Positions 1 to 6,551 of a DNA stretch of 9,357 bases are shown piece after piece. The position numbers were made by a program, and so were the translations under genes. The stretch covers positions 1-9,357 of the forward strand of contig CAZUVQ010000072.1 of the NCBI GenBank assembly GCA_964623915.1, written 5' to 3'. The stretch is from CAZUVQ01 sp964623915 (GTDB lineage Bacteria > Bacillota > Clostridia > UMGS1883 > UMGS1540). The notes beneath the pieces are model-generated. The model was not told the DNA's origin. It ran no database searches and worked only from the letters and a program-made list of their open reading frames with translations. Every line of letters begins with the position of its first letter. The first letter of the stretch is position 1.

Positions 1-404
1 CAGGTCATATGGCTTTTATTGATCCTGTAAGCGAATTCATTAAAGACGATATGGAAGAATACTTGCAGCAGGAAGCAAAAATTGTTTCACTTCATCCGCT
101 CACAGTTGCACAGAATTCACTTCATGGTGTATTCGGTCAGTCAGGTTATATTGCCGCTGTTCCGCCTAAGGCTGCAACAATTGGACCGGTTGATGTCAAG
201 AATGCTCGTGAAAGAATAGAAGTACATGCACTTCTTACAAATAATACTTTTTCATCATGGCAGAGAATGACATCAAGACTTGTTCTTCACGGACCTGTAA
301 CACCTCTTGTACCAAGCTCAATGCTTCAGCTTATGAAAACACAGGTATATGTAAGTGAGGAAATTGCAGCACCATTTGATTGCTGGGATAAGGTTGGTTA
401 TTAA
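1..404 (+). CDS. 3' end of an unrecognised protein (partial, runs off left edge)
   Basis: An open frame enters from the left edge (first full codon at 3) and stops with TAA at 402-404. It reads through an ATG at 9, but no purine-rich ribosome binding site can be seen in the few bases before that ATG. It is therefore more likely an internal methionine of a longer gene than the true start. The visible ~133 residues are soluble in character, with no membrane segment or signal peptide. They are rich in short proline-containing stretches (for example AAVPPKAATIGPVDV and HGPVTPLVPSS) and end in a Cys-Trp-Asp-Lys segment. I do not recognise the family and give no function. The next plausible coding remnant is over 450 bases away, so it is not evidently part of the sugar locus. 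Confidence refers to it being a real coding end. Confidence 0.6.
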   Translation, partial: GHMAFIDPVSEFIKDDMEEYLQQEAKIVSLHPLTVAQNSLHGVFGQSGYIAAVPPKAATIGPVDVKNARERIEVHALLTNNTFSSWQRMTSRLVLHGPVTPLVPSSMLQLMKTQVYVSEEIAAPFDCWDKVGY

Positions 405-859
405 AGTCAATCAAACAACAATGTATCTATTGATTAAATATACCTCTTTTTTAAAGATTCAATAAAAGATAGAGAGAAAAGAACTCAGGTTTGAAATCTC
501 TGTTCTAAGTTTCAAGACTGCGTTTCAGATCAATTAATATATTTGCAATTTATATTGAAGAATAAACTTATAAAACGAAGCAACTGCAAAGAAATTGAAA
601 CCCTTATCGAATTTGGACTGTGTCTTGTTAACTACCACACCATGTAAACGCAATTTTTAAAATATCAGCAATTTTATGGAACTTACTGAAGTGGTGAATG
701 AGGTTACCCCTTTTTTAAAAAAAATTTACACATCCGCAAGTATTTCAGGTTTAATTTTTATTTGTAGTATTGCACAAATCTTGACACTATGATACTTTCA
801 ATCAACAGCTTTTGGTATAAATTTTTTTGAAGAAAAAATTAAAAAAGGAGACAAGGGAA
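405..859. other. Intergenic stretch without a convincing gene
   Basis: About 455 AT-rich bases lie between the stop of the left-edge gene and the ribosome binding site of a decayed lipoprotein start. I find no open frame with a plausible start and ribosome binding site, no tRNA and no rRNA on either strand. T-tracts occur at 447-452 and 711-716. Only the second has a hairpin worth listing, and it is weak. I could not identify a good sigma-A promoter ahead of the remnant. A TATGAT at 788-793 has only TTGCAC 12 bases upstream, which is too close. The stretch looks like decayed or non-coding DNA next to a recombination scar. Confidence 0.5.
693..716 (+). terminator. Weak possible intrinsic terminator
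   Basis: GGTGA (693-697) can pair with TTACC (704-708), including one G-T wobble, around a six-base loop. Two C bases and a run of six T (711-716) follow. The stem is only five pairs, so this is marginal. It would end transcription arriving from the left-edge gene before the decayed region. Confidence 0.25.
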
Positions 860-936
860 ATAAAAACAACAAAACTCTAAAAATTGATTGCAATCGCACT
901 GTGTGTTATGATGGCTCTTACAGCTCTTGCAGGACG
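843..936 (+). pseudogene. Decayed 5' end of a lipoprotein gene (signal peptide remnant)
   Basis: A strong ribosome binding site (AAAAGGAG, about 843-850) precedes a frame beginning at ATA (860-862), where an ATG would be expected. The frame reads (M)KTTKL, then an in-frame TAA at 878-880, then KLIAIALCVMMALTALAG up to about 934. The Lys-rich start, hydrophobic core and final Leu-Thr-Ala-Leu-Ala-Gly match a lipoprotein signal peptide stopping just before its lipobox cysteine. It closely resembles the signal peptide of the solute-binding lipoprotein at 7471. Two point changes (ATG to ATA, and for example TTA to TAA) would explain the loss of function. At about 934 the similarity ends and the sequence becomes the C-terminal part of a tyrosine recombinase in another frame. 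I read this as the truncated start of a dead binding-protein gene. The assignment rests on the signal-peptide pattern alone. Confidence 0.55.
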
Positions 937-1116
937 TTCCACGAGCTTCGGCACACAAGTGCAACACTGCTCATAAACCTCGGAATAGATGTTGCAACGG
1001 TTGCAAAGCGGTTAGGTCATGCCCAAAACCCCACCACCCTAAACTTTTACACGCATGCCATATCGTCAGCTGATAAGGTTGCTGCGGAAAGGCTGGGGAA
1101 GGTACTTGTGAGATAA
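934..1116 (+). pseudogene. C-terminal remnant of a tyrosine recombinase (phage/ICE integrase)
   Basis: The frame that stops with TAA at 1114-1116 encodes the end of a tyrosine recombinase catalytic domain. It contains TFHELRHTSATLLI (the His-x-x-Arg box), then RLGH with its conserved histidine, then NFYTH with the nucleophilic tyrosine, and an ADKVAAERLGKVL tail typical of Firmicutes phage and conjugative-element integrases. About 60 codons survive from a family usually 350-400 residues long. The arm-binding domain, core-binding domain and first catalytic arginine are all missing. The frame is open back to about 793, but the residues before 934 do not look like an integrase. Those bases make better sense as a lipoprotein signal peptide in a different frame. 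A GTG at 901 could start a 71-residue peptide, but it has no proper ribosome binding site and could not recombine DNA. This is a dead fragment marking a past mobile element. Confidence 0.8.
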
Positions 1117-1274
1117 ATAGAAAATTATGAACAACCTTTAGTGTAAATCGAGTGATCACCAAAATTATTATTTACTTTTACTGTAGCGTAATGAGGAAAT
1201 GCTGAGGAGCAACCCCACTTTTGCTGTAGCTAATACAGTGAAACGGTGGATATACAAACTGTATTTTACTGTGT
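1117..1274. other. Short intergenic spacer with imperfect repeats
   Basis: These 158 bases separate the integrase remnant from the end of the leftward lyase gene. A motif TTTTACTGTAGCGTAAT at 1176-1192 recurs as TTTTGCTGTAGCTAAT at 1219-1234. A shorter copy, TTTTACTGTG, lies at 1264-1273. The spacing is about 43-45 bases. No open frame with a start signal is seen. The repeats may be leftover from the mobile element or may be chance in AT-rich DNA. Confidence 0.4.
1232..1265. repeat. Inverted repeat just past the lyase stop
   Basis: AATACAGT (1232-1239) and ACTGTATT (1258-1265) are perfect 8-bp inverted arms around an 18-base loop. The near arm starts about 9 bases beyond the stop of the leftward lyase gene. 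On the plus strand the second arm runs into TTTT. On the minus strand, the direction of the lyase, no T-run follows. It could be a weak 3' hairpin for the regulator-lyase transcript, but it lacks the features of a clear intrinsic terminator. Confidence 0.3.
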
Positions 1275-3161
1275 CTATAATCTTTCTAATGTCACATTTG
1301 CGTTTTGAGAAAACCCTTTGGGAGCAGAGGTGTGTAAATCATTTCCGTTAATCAAAACGAAACAAGGTTCATCAGCAGTGACCCTCATGTCACCTATACT
1401 AAGGCTGCCGCGTTGATAGAAAACGGCTTCAAAAACACCGTTTTTATAAACAGCCTGAACAGATTTTGTATTGACGTATAGAGGGGCTTTGTAGTTGCAG
1501 GCTTGCGAATCAGATGTATTTGGCAAAACTGCAAATGCGTATGTGTGGGATTTTGTGTGTGGTATGTATAGCGTAAAAACATCGCCGCAGGCTTCCAACG
1601 GATCTTCTGTTGAAACTTCGGTAATCCTCTTCCAGCTTCCTTTTTTGAAGCCGAAACTGAGCACCGATTCGGTCGGTTCTAAAAAACAATAGCTGATTTT
1701 GTTGTGGTGAACATAATTTGATTTTATTTTATGTGTACCTTCTTGTAGCGGCTCTTTGTCGGCTATTACTTTTCCCTTTTTGTGGCACTGATTAAGCGTT
1801 GTATTAAGTGTAGAATCAGAATAAAGCTCACAGCCAAGCTGTATGATTTCGTTATCAAAATAAAAGCAAGCCTTTTTTCCGCCAAAGCTGAAGGACTTGT
1901 CAAACCCGAAGGATTCATTCAAATCAATTGCACATACACCGTACACTCCGTCGGATACACCGCCCGCAAAGCTACTTTTCATAACTGCACCCTGTTCGGT
2001 AGGCAGTTCAACCTCCGGGCATGTAACACCGGGCAAAAGCGCCCAGTTCCACAGGGGGAATATTTTAAAATATTCATCGCCATCAACAAGATAATGGGTT
2101 AAGAAATATGCTTGAAACCCCGAAAGCAAGCCCTCATTGTTTATACATTTGCCATTGCTTATGTCACCACCGAGCACAAATTTTGAACCAAACCTTGTTG
2201 AAGCATAATATCCTTCACGAAGATGCGTCATAAAATTCAGGCAAGGGAACATTTTAGTCCAGACAAAGCCCGGTGTTTCTCTGTTGCCATGAATATAGTC
2301 TTTTAATTCGTCAAGTTCTTTTTTAAAATCTGTTTCAGCCCTTAAAACATTTATTACATTATCAAGAAAATGTATACTTCTTTTCTCTGAATTATATCCT
2401 CTTACTATATTTCGGCCTATTGTATTAAAGTCAACTGTGCTATGATAGCACATATATCTATTACCATTTAAAAGCAGGTTGCACAAAATATTGATTTTCT
2501 CAGCCTTAAACTGAAATTCTGTACCGGAAAAAATATCAATCCATTTGCAGCAATCCTCTAATAACGCAAGCCCATAACCGTAGTTATAAAGAAAGCTGCC
2601 GTGCTGCGCAAAGGAAAAATCCGGCTGAATTCCTTCTTCACCTTCATTGGAAATAAAAACGGTTTCTTCTAAATAAGTTTTCCCTCTGTGAATCAGTTCG
2701 CTACAACCGCTTATTATTCCTCGCACTATAATGTTTTGCGCAAACCATGTTCTGTTTGCGCCTGTCCATTTTTCTGCAATTTCCGTGTTATAAATTGATA
2801 TAATTTTGTTTTTTAATTCCTCTGGCAGATTGTCTTTGACTGCAACTACACAAAAAGCACACCTCATAGGAAACCCTATATCATTCCACCACCAATTGGA
2901 ATCTTCACGGGGAGCGGAAAACCAAAAATCAAGTCCGCGGATTACAACACTTTTATCCAGCCCCGCAAGTACTATTGCATTAAGCCTGATAAAGTGATTT
3001 ACACACTGCCATAAAGGCATATCCTTGCCGGCATAATCAAGGTCAGCCCAGCTGCCGTCGGATTGGAGTGTATCTAAAAATTTTTGCGCCTCTAAATCAT
3101 TTCTGTATGATTGTGAAAAGTGCTCAATATATCTTTTTGCAATGTTGTCAATAATCATCAT
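1275..3161 (-). CDS. Polysaccharide lyase family 8 enzyme without signal peptide (hyaluronate/chondroitin/xanthan lyase family)
   Basis: This 628-residue protein reads through as a PL8 lyase, a family that cleaves uronic-acid-containing glycans (hyaluronan, chondroitin, xanthan side chains) by beta-elimination. The N-terminal alpha/alpha part carries the aromatic patch SNWWWNDIGFP (88-98), TGAN (N136), QHG (H187), YNYGYG (Y196) and GRNIVR (R250, R254). The H-to-Y spacing of 9 and Y-to-R spacing of 54 match the catalytic Asn-His-Tyr-Arg set known for chondroitin AC lyase. The central beta-sandwich follows from about 300, with NGKCINNEG (336-344), LLPGVT (375-380) and a KKACFYFDNEIIQLG segment (429-443). 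The C-terminal beta domain runs from about 540. The family's usual NxEN is here N-G-K-C. The start overlaps the regulator's stop (ATGATGA) with AAGGAG at 3167-3172. A TAA at 3171-3173 blocks any N-terminal extension. No signal peptide is present, so the enzyme should act in the cytoplasm. The second ATG (3156-3158) is an equally plausible start. Confidence 0.88.
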   Translation of the reverse strand: MMIIDNIAKRYIEHFSQSYRNDLEAQKFLDTLQSDGSWADLDYAGKDMPLWQCVNHFIRLNAIVLAGLDKSVVIRGLDFWFSAPREDSNWWWNDIGFPMRCAFCVVAVKDNLPEELKNKIISIYNTEIAEKWTGANRTWFAQNIIVRGIISGCSELIHRGKTYLEETVFISNEGEEGIQPDFSFAQHGSFLYNYGYGLALLEDCCKWIDIFSGTEFQFKAEKINILCNLLLNGNRYMCYHSTVDFNTIGRNIVRGYNSEKRSIHFLDNVINVLRAETDFKKELDELKDYIHGNRETPGFVWTKMFPCLNFMTHLREGYYASTRFGSKFVLGGDISNGKCINNEGLLSGFQAYFLTHYLVDGDEYFKIFPLWNWALLPGVTCPEVELPTEQGAVMKSSFAGGVSDGVYGVCAIDLNESFGFDKSFSFGGKKACFYFDNEIIQLGCELYSDSTLNTTLNQCHKKGKVIADKEPLQEGTHKIKSNYVHHNKISYCFLEPTESVLSFGFKKGSWKRITEVSTEDPLEACGDVFTLYIPHTKSHTYAFAVLPNTSDSQACNYKAPLYVNTKSVQAVYKNGVFEAVFYQRGSLSIGDMRVTADEPCFVLINGNDLHTSAPKGFSQNANVTLERL

Positions 3162-5356
3162 ATCATCTCCTTAACATCGACACCGCTGTATTCCGTATAT
3201 TTTTTAAACAGACGGGTAAGCATTTTTGGGTTGGTACATCCGACCGCCTCCGCCACATCCTTGAGTTTCATATCAGGATTGTTTTGCAGCAGCTCATTGG
3301 CTTTTAAATATCTGAAGTGCATAAGATATTCTTTGAAATTTTTGCCAATCTGCTGCTTGAAAATCCTGCTTACATGCGATGATGACATATTTAAGAATTC
3401 GGCCAAGTCTATCAAAGAAATATCGTGCTGATAATTGTCTTTGATAAAGTCAATCAGCTGCTTTGAACGATTGAAATCCGTCCCACTCATTTGTTCTTGA
3501 AACTCCTTAGCAATAATCATAAGAAATTCCAAACATTTTGCCCGGAGAGTTTTTATGTTGTCGCAGCACTTCAGCTCCAAATATACAGATACACCTTCGC
3601 CGAAAATATCGGGAGACAGATTTGCATTGTACATTATCCTGCTGATAGTGGTGCTTAATAATGTTATCAAATGCGAGTATTGAGTTGGTGATATGTAACA
3701 ATCAGAAGGGATAAGAGTGTTCAGTACGGATTTCATTTTGTTGTAATCACCACCATTTACAGCCTGAACAAGATGCTGCTCATCATCAAAGGAGTATTTA
3801 AAGAACTCTTTTTCACGTTCGTTGAAATCGTCGGCGGTTTCAACAAGTATATTTGCCTGACTGAGCTCACGCTTTTTTGAAAGAGAATATGCATCATAGT
3901 AGGATTCACTGATTTCGTTAAAATCACACACAATTTTTCCTATTGACGCATAAAGCTCAATTCCAAGCGAAGCATCAATGGACAATATTAATCTCTTAAT
4001 CCGAAGCTTGAATTCATCCATATCCTTTACGGAAGCAATAACAATATGATTGTTTGCGCTCAATTCAAATGATTTGTAAAAATCATTGTCTTTAAACTCA
4101 TTATCTATAATACGTGCAATTGAAGATTTAATTGTAAGCATACCGCGCCTTGTCATAGATTGAGAAAGAGTGGTGTAATTAAGGTACTCAATAACAGTAA
4201 CAGAGAAATCTAAGTTCAGATTGTTTAAACCGTAAGTTGTCATTCCAAATTTTATATCATCATCACTCAGAACACCAAGTGTAAGGTCAATAATAAACTT
4301 GTCCTTAATAGGTATTTTAAACTTTTCAATAGTGTCGGAGCTTTGATTATTTTCCTCAATAAGAGAGAAAATAGTATCGCTTAAATAATCAAATTCGTTT
4401 ATTACTTCCTTGTCGGAATTATTGATAGCGGATATAAGCTTGTCAACCGGATGATATATTTTTTTAGTAATTTGATACATAACAAATATGCCGGTTATAA
4501 GAACAAAAATCGATGTAATAAGTGTAATTATTGTGTTTAACATCACATGGTTATAATAGTTGCTTTTACTTACAATATAGTAATAAGACAGACTTTCTAA
4601 AGCCTGTGTATTTTTAGGAGAGAAGGTGAAGACTTTACTGTTATCTGGCATTATATTGTTTAAGTAATCTGCTGTCATTGTTTTTGCTTCGGGCGTAGTT
4701 GCATATACGCATTTTTTTCCAATGGCAATACCAATATCTATATCAGCTAAGTTGTCTGTGCGCAGCAACGTTTCAATATTATAGGTAAGCAATATGTACA
4801 GTGTAGAGCCTGTTGCAGCATATTGTTTGTTATCCTTTATCATTAAGGTTAAATATTGATTTTGACCTGTTGAAGAAAAAATATAAGAAGTGTTGTAGGT
4901 GGGAGTTTTGTAAAACTCGTTCATTGCTTCTTCAATTTGAACCGTGGTAATCCCAAGTGTCTTGTAATAATAGCTGAACGGAGAAGTAGATTTATTGGTG
5001 ACTACATGGTCATCGCTGTATTTGGTAATTGCAATATTGCAGTTGTAGCTTGAAAGTGAACCTAATGTTCTGAATAAAAAAGAGGACGCCAATGTACGGT
5101 TTGGATAGTCCGGAGACGTTTCTTTAGCGTAATTTTGCACATATTCATTTGAAGCTAAAATAATAGGCACATCCTTTGAAGCGGTAATTGCATTGTCAAT
5201 GTTCTGCGATATACGGCTAATGGAAGAGGAAACATTTTTTTCAAACATTTTCTTAGAAAAGTCATAATTAAAAAAAGCAATGATTGAAGAAAACATTATT
5301 GTATATATAAGACAAATAAGTATATTGATTTTAAAAATCTTCTTATAATAGTTCAT
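3158..5356 (-). CDS. Membrane-bound AraC-family transcriptional regulator with extracellular sensor region
   Basis: This 732-residue one-component sensor/regulator has two membrane segments, at about 10-29 and 272-294. They bracket a ~240-residue extracytoplasmic region like the Cache-type sensors of YesN/YtdP-like proteins. A KKIYHPVDKLI segment (HAMP-like linker) follows the second segment. The cytoplasmic middle contains a YesN-type SIG...SYYDAY stretch (471-490). The C-terminus (about 637-732) is the AraC DNA-binding domain with two helix-turn-helix units: SLIDLAEFLNMSSSHVSRIF from 647 and KLKDVAEAVG...LTRLFKKYT from 697. The start at 5354-5356 has GAAAGG eight bases upstream. Its stop overlaps the start of the PL8 lyase, so the two are translationally coupled. 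It diverges from the ABC transporter operon across a region with tandem 21-bp repeats, its likely operator. By analogy it would sense a glycan fragment, possibly through the solute-binding protein, and activate the transporter genes. The ligand cannot be deduced. Confidence 0.9.
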   Translation of the reverse strand: MNYYKKIFKINILICLIYTIMFSSIIAFFNYDFSKKMFEKNVSSSISRISQNIDNAITASKDVPIILASNEYVQNYAKETSPDYPNRTLASSFLFRTLGSLSSYNCNIAITKYSDDHVVTNKSTSPFSYYYKTLGITTVQIEEAMNEFYKTPTYNTSYIFSSTGQNQYLTLMIKDNKQYAATGSTLYILLTYNIETLLRTDNLADIDIGIAIGKKCVYATTPEAKTMTADYLNNIMPDNSKVFTFSPKNTQALESLSYYYIVSKSNYYNHVMLNTIITLITSIFVLITGIFVMYQITKKIYHPVDKLISAINNSDKEVINEFDYLSDTIFSLIEENNQSSDTIEKFKIPIKDKFIIDLTLGVLSDDDIKFGMTTYGLNNLNLDFSVTVIEYLNYTTLSQSMTRRGMLTIKSSIARIIDNEFKDNDFYKSFELSANNHIVIASVKDMDEFKLRIKRLILSIDASLGIELYASIGKIVCDFNEISESYYDAYSLSKKRELSQANILVETADDFNEREKEFFKYSFDDEQHLVQAVNGGDYNKMKSVLNTLIPSDCYISPTQYSHLITLLSTTISRIMYNANLSPDIFGEGVSVYLELKCCDNIKTLRAKCLEFLMIIAKEFQEQMSGTDFNRSKQLIDFIKDNYQHDISLIDLAEFLNMSSSHVSRIFKQQIGKNFKEYLMHFRYLKANELLQNNPDMKLKDVAEAVGCTNPKMLTRLFKKYTEYSGVDVKEMI

Positions 5357-5413
5357 GACATTAACCTTTCTATTAAATTTTGTAGTTCATATACTACGAT
5401 CCATATAAAACTA

Positions 5414-5443
5414 ATTATACCATAGATAAAAAATAAAAGTCAA
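5414..5443 (-). promoter_or_regulatory. Sigma-A promoter of the regulator-lyase operon
   Basis: On the minus strand a TTGACT -35 box (5438-5443) and a perfect TATAAT -10 box (5414-5419) are separated by 18 bases. This places the transcript start near 5407, about 50 bases before the regulator start. A small inverted repeat (GTAGT 5382-5386, ACTAC 5393-5397) lies just downstream. The -35 box is 13 bases from the first of the tandem repeats, so the regulator could influence its own synthesis. Confidence 0.7.
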
Positions 5444-5456
5444 ACAATAATGAACA

Positions 5457-5519
5457 ATAACAAGAAATTGCCCTTGCATAGCAAAAAAATGACCCTGTAT
5501 AACAAGTATTTGCCATTGA
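5457..5519. promoter_or_regulatory. Three tandem 21-bp direct repeats: likely operator for the AraC-family regulator
   Basis: Three head-to-tail units of exactly 21 bp occupy 5457-5477, 5478-5498 and 5499-5519. Each has a left block ATAACAA (ATAGCAA in unit 2) and, after four or five A/T-rich bases, a right block close to TTGCCCTTG (ATGACCCTG in unit 2, TTGCCATTG in unit 3). Units 1 and 3 agree at 17 of 21 positions and units 1 and 2 at 15 of 21. Two blocks about one helical turn apart, repeated every two turns, fit AraC proteins, whose two helix-turn-helix units contact adjacent major grooves. Unit 3 overlaps the transporter -35 box at 5516-5521, the usual place for an activator. The repeats are directly visible; the binding protein is inferred. 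Confidence 0.7.
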
Positions 5520-5544
5520 TATATGTTGAAATTGACAATATAAT
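5516..5544 (+). promoter_or_regulatory. Sigma-A promoter of the ABC transporter operon
   Basis: A TTGATA -35 box (5516-5521) and a perfect TATAAT -10 box (5539-5544) are separated by 17 bases. This places the transcript start near 5551 and gives a leader of about 57 bases before the first permease. The -35 box is imperfect and overlaps the last tandem repeat, consistent with a promoter that needs an activator. An alternative -35 (TTGACA, 5533-5538) lacks a good -10 at the right distance. Confidence 0.7.
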
Positions 5545-5607
5545 ATACTTGTGATTAGATTTATATCCATACAATCGCATAAGACAATGATCTGAGGGGA
5601 GATAAAA

Positions 5608-6534
5608 GTGAAGAAGACAAAAAAGAATAAAGCAATAGCACAAATAGTTCGTGATCGTCAGTTGTATTATATGTTAATACCTTTTTTCTTATGGTATATA
5701 ATAATGTATTATATGCCACTGTACGGAATACAGATAGCATTTAAGAATTATAAACCGCTTAAGGGTATTACCGGAAGTGATTGGGTGGGACTAAAACACT
5801 TTATCGACTTTTTCAAAAACCCTTATTGCTGGCGTGTTATAAGAAACACTTTTGTAATTAATATTTATAAAATATTATTTACATTTCCTTTAACAATAGT
5901 GTTTGCACTACTGCTAAATGAGTTGAGAAACAAAAAGTTTAAGACAATTGTTCAAACGGCATCATATCTGCCGCATTTCATTTCAACGGTTATCGTTGTA
6001 GGACTTGTAATTTCCATTCTTTCTCCGACGACGGGCATTATAAACATATTGCGAGATGTATTTGGGTCTGATCGTGTTTACTTCCTGGCAAAGCCCCAAT
6101 ATTTCAGAACAATTTTTATCACCATGGGAGGTTGGCAGGGAATAGGCTTTGGTGCTATAATTTATACTTCGGCACTGTGCTCAATAGATGCTTCCTTATA
6201 TGATGCAGCAAGAATAGATGGGGCAGGGCGATTCAAACAATTTGTACATGTTACAATTCCTGGAATAATGCCGACAATAGCAATAATGCTTATAATGAAG
6301 GTAGGTAGCATTATGAGTTTAGGAATGGAAGCTATTATTCTTTTATATCAACCTATTACATATGAAACGGCAGATGTTATAAGTTCTTATGTTTACCGTG
6401 TTGGCCTGGAAAGTTCCGACCCGCAGTATTCATTTGCGGCTGCTGTCGGTTTGTTTGAAGGACTTGTATCTTTAGTTCTTGTTCTTCTTGCAAATAGGTT
6501 TTCAAAGTCTATAACTGAAACAAGCTTATTCTAA
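5608..6534 (+). CDS. ABC sugar transporter permease, LplB/YteP-like
   Basis: This 308-residue inner-membrane permease is of the binding-protein-dependent (CUT1) type. A Lys-rich cytoplasmic start is followed by about six hydrophobic segments, the first at about 20-40 and the last at about 275-297. The ATPase-docking EAA loop is clear at about 199-222: DAARIDGAGRFKQFVHVTIP, with the conserved glycine at G205. The length is normal for LplB/YteP proteins. Translation starts at GTG (5608-5610), eight bases after GAGGGG (5594-5599). It is the first gene of a rightward operon and is followed after 17 bases by its partner permease. Together with the downstream lipoprotein it should import an oligosaccharide. 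In Bacillus the relatives YteP-YtcP-YtcQ serve rhamnogalacturonan fragments. In Sphingomonas and Streptobacillus related systems import alginate or glycosaminoglycan fragments. The substrate here is inferred only from the neighbouring PL8 lyase. Confidence 0.93.
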   Translation: MKKTKKNKAIAQIVRDRQLYYMLIPFFLWYIIMYYMPLYGIQIAFKNYKPLKGITGSDWVGLKHFIDFFKNPYCWRVIRNTFVINIYKILFTFPLTIVFALLLNELRNKKFKTIVQTASYLPHFISTVIVVGLVISILSPTTGIINILRDVFGSDRVYFLAKPQYFRTIFITMGGWQGIGFGAIIYTSALCSIDASLYDAARIDGAGRFKQFVHVTIPGIMPTIAIMLIMKVGSIMSLGMEAIILLYQPITYETADVISSYVYRVGLESSDPQYSFAAAVGLFEGLVSLVLVLLANRFSKSITETSLF

Positions 6535-6551
6535 AAGGAGGCATAAACAAA

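Noticed and set aside
423..452. Possible terminator after the left-edge gene (GTAT/ATAC arms, then six T)
   Set aside because: The stem is only four A/T-rich pairs with a 13-base loop, too weak to claim.
770..793. Possible promoter TTGCAC...TATGAT ahead of the decayed lipoprotein start
   Set aside because: The spacing of 12 bases is too short, and the alternative TTGTAG -35 (762-767) is 20 bases away. Neither is a convincing sigma-A promoter.
1152..1159. Perfect 8-bp palindrome GTGATCAC
   Set aside because: It is a single short palindrome with no gene start beside it, expected by chance.
971..1162. Open frame on the minus strand over the integrase remnant
   Set aside because: It is antisense to the clear recombinase motifs, has no ribosome binding site and shows no recognisable protein pattern.
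1782..2102. 106-codon plus-strand open frame inside the lyase gene
   Set aside because: It lies fully antisense to the well-supported PL8 coding sequence and lacks a start signal.
5520..5540. A fourth 21-bp operator unit within the transporter promoter spacer
   Set aside because: Only GAAATTG matches unit 1, and it is shifted by one base out of phase; the rest does not align.
5440..5643. Minus-strand open frame across the divergent promoter region
   Set aside because: It overlaps both the operator repeats and the permease start, has low-complexity hydrophobic composition and has no ribosome binding site.
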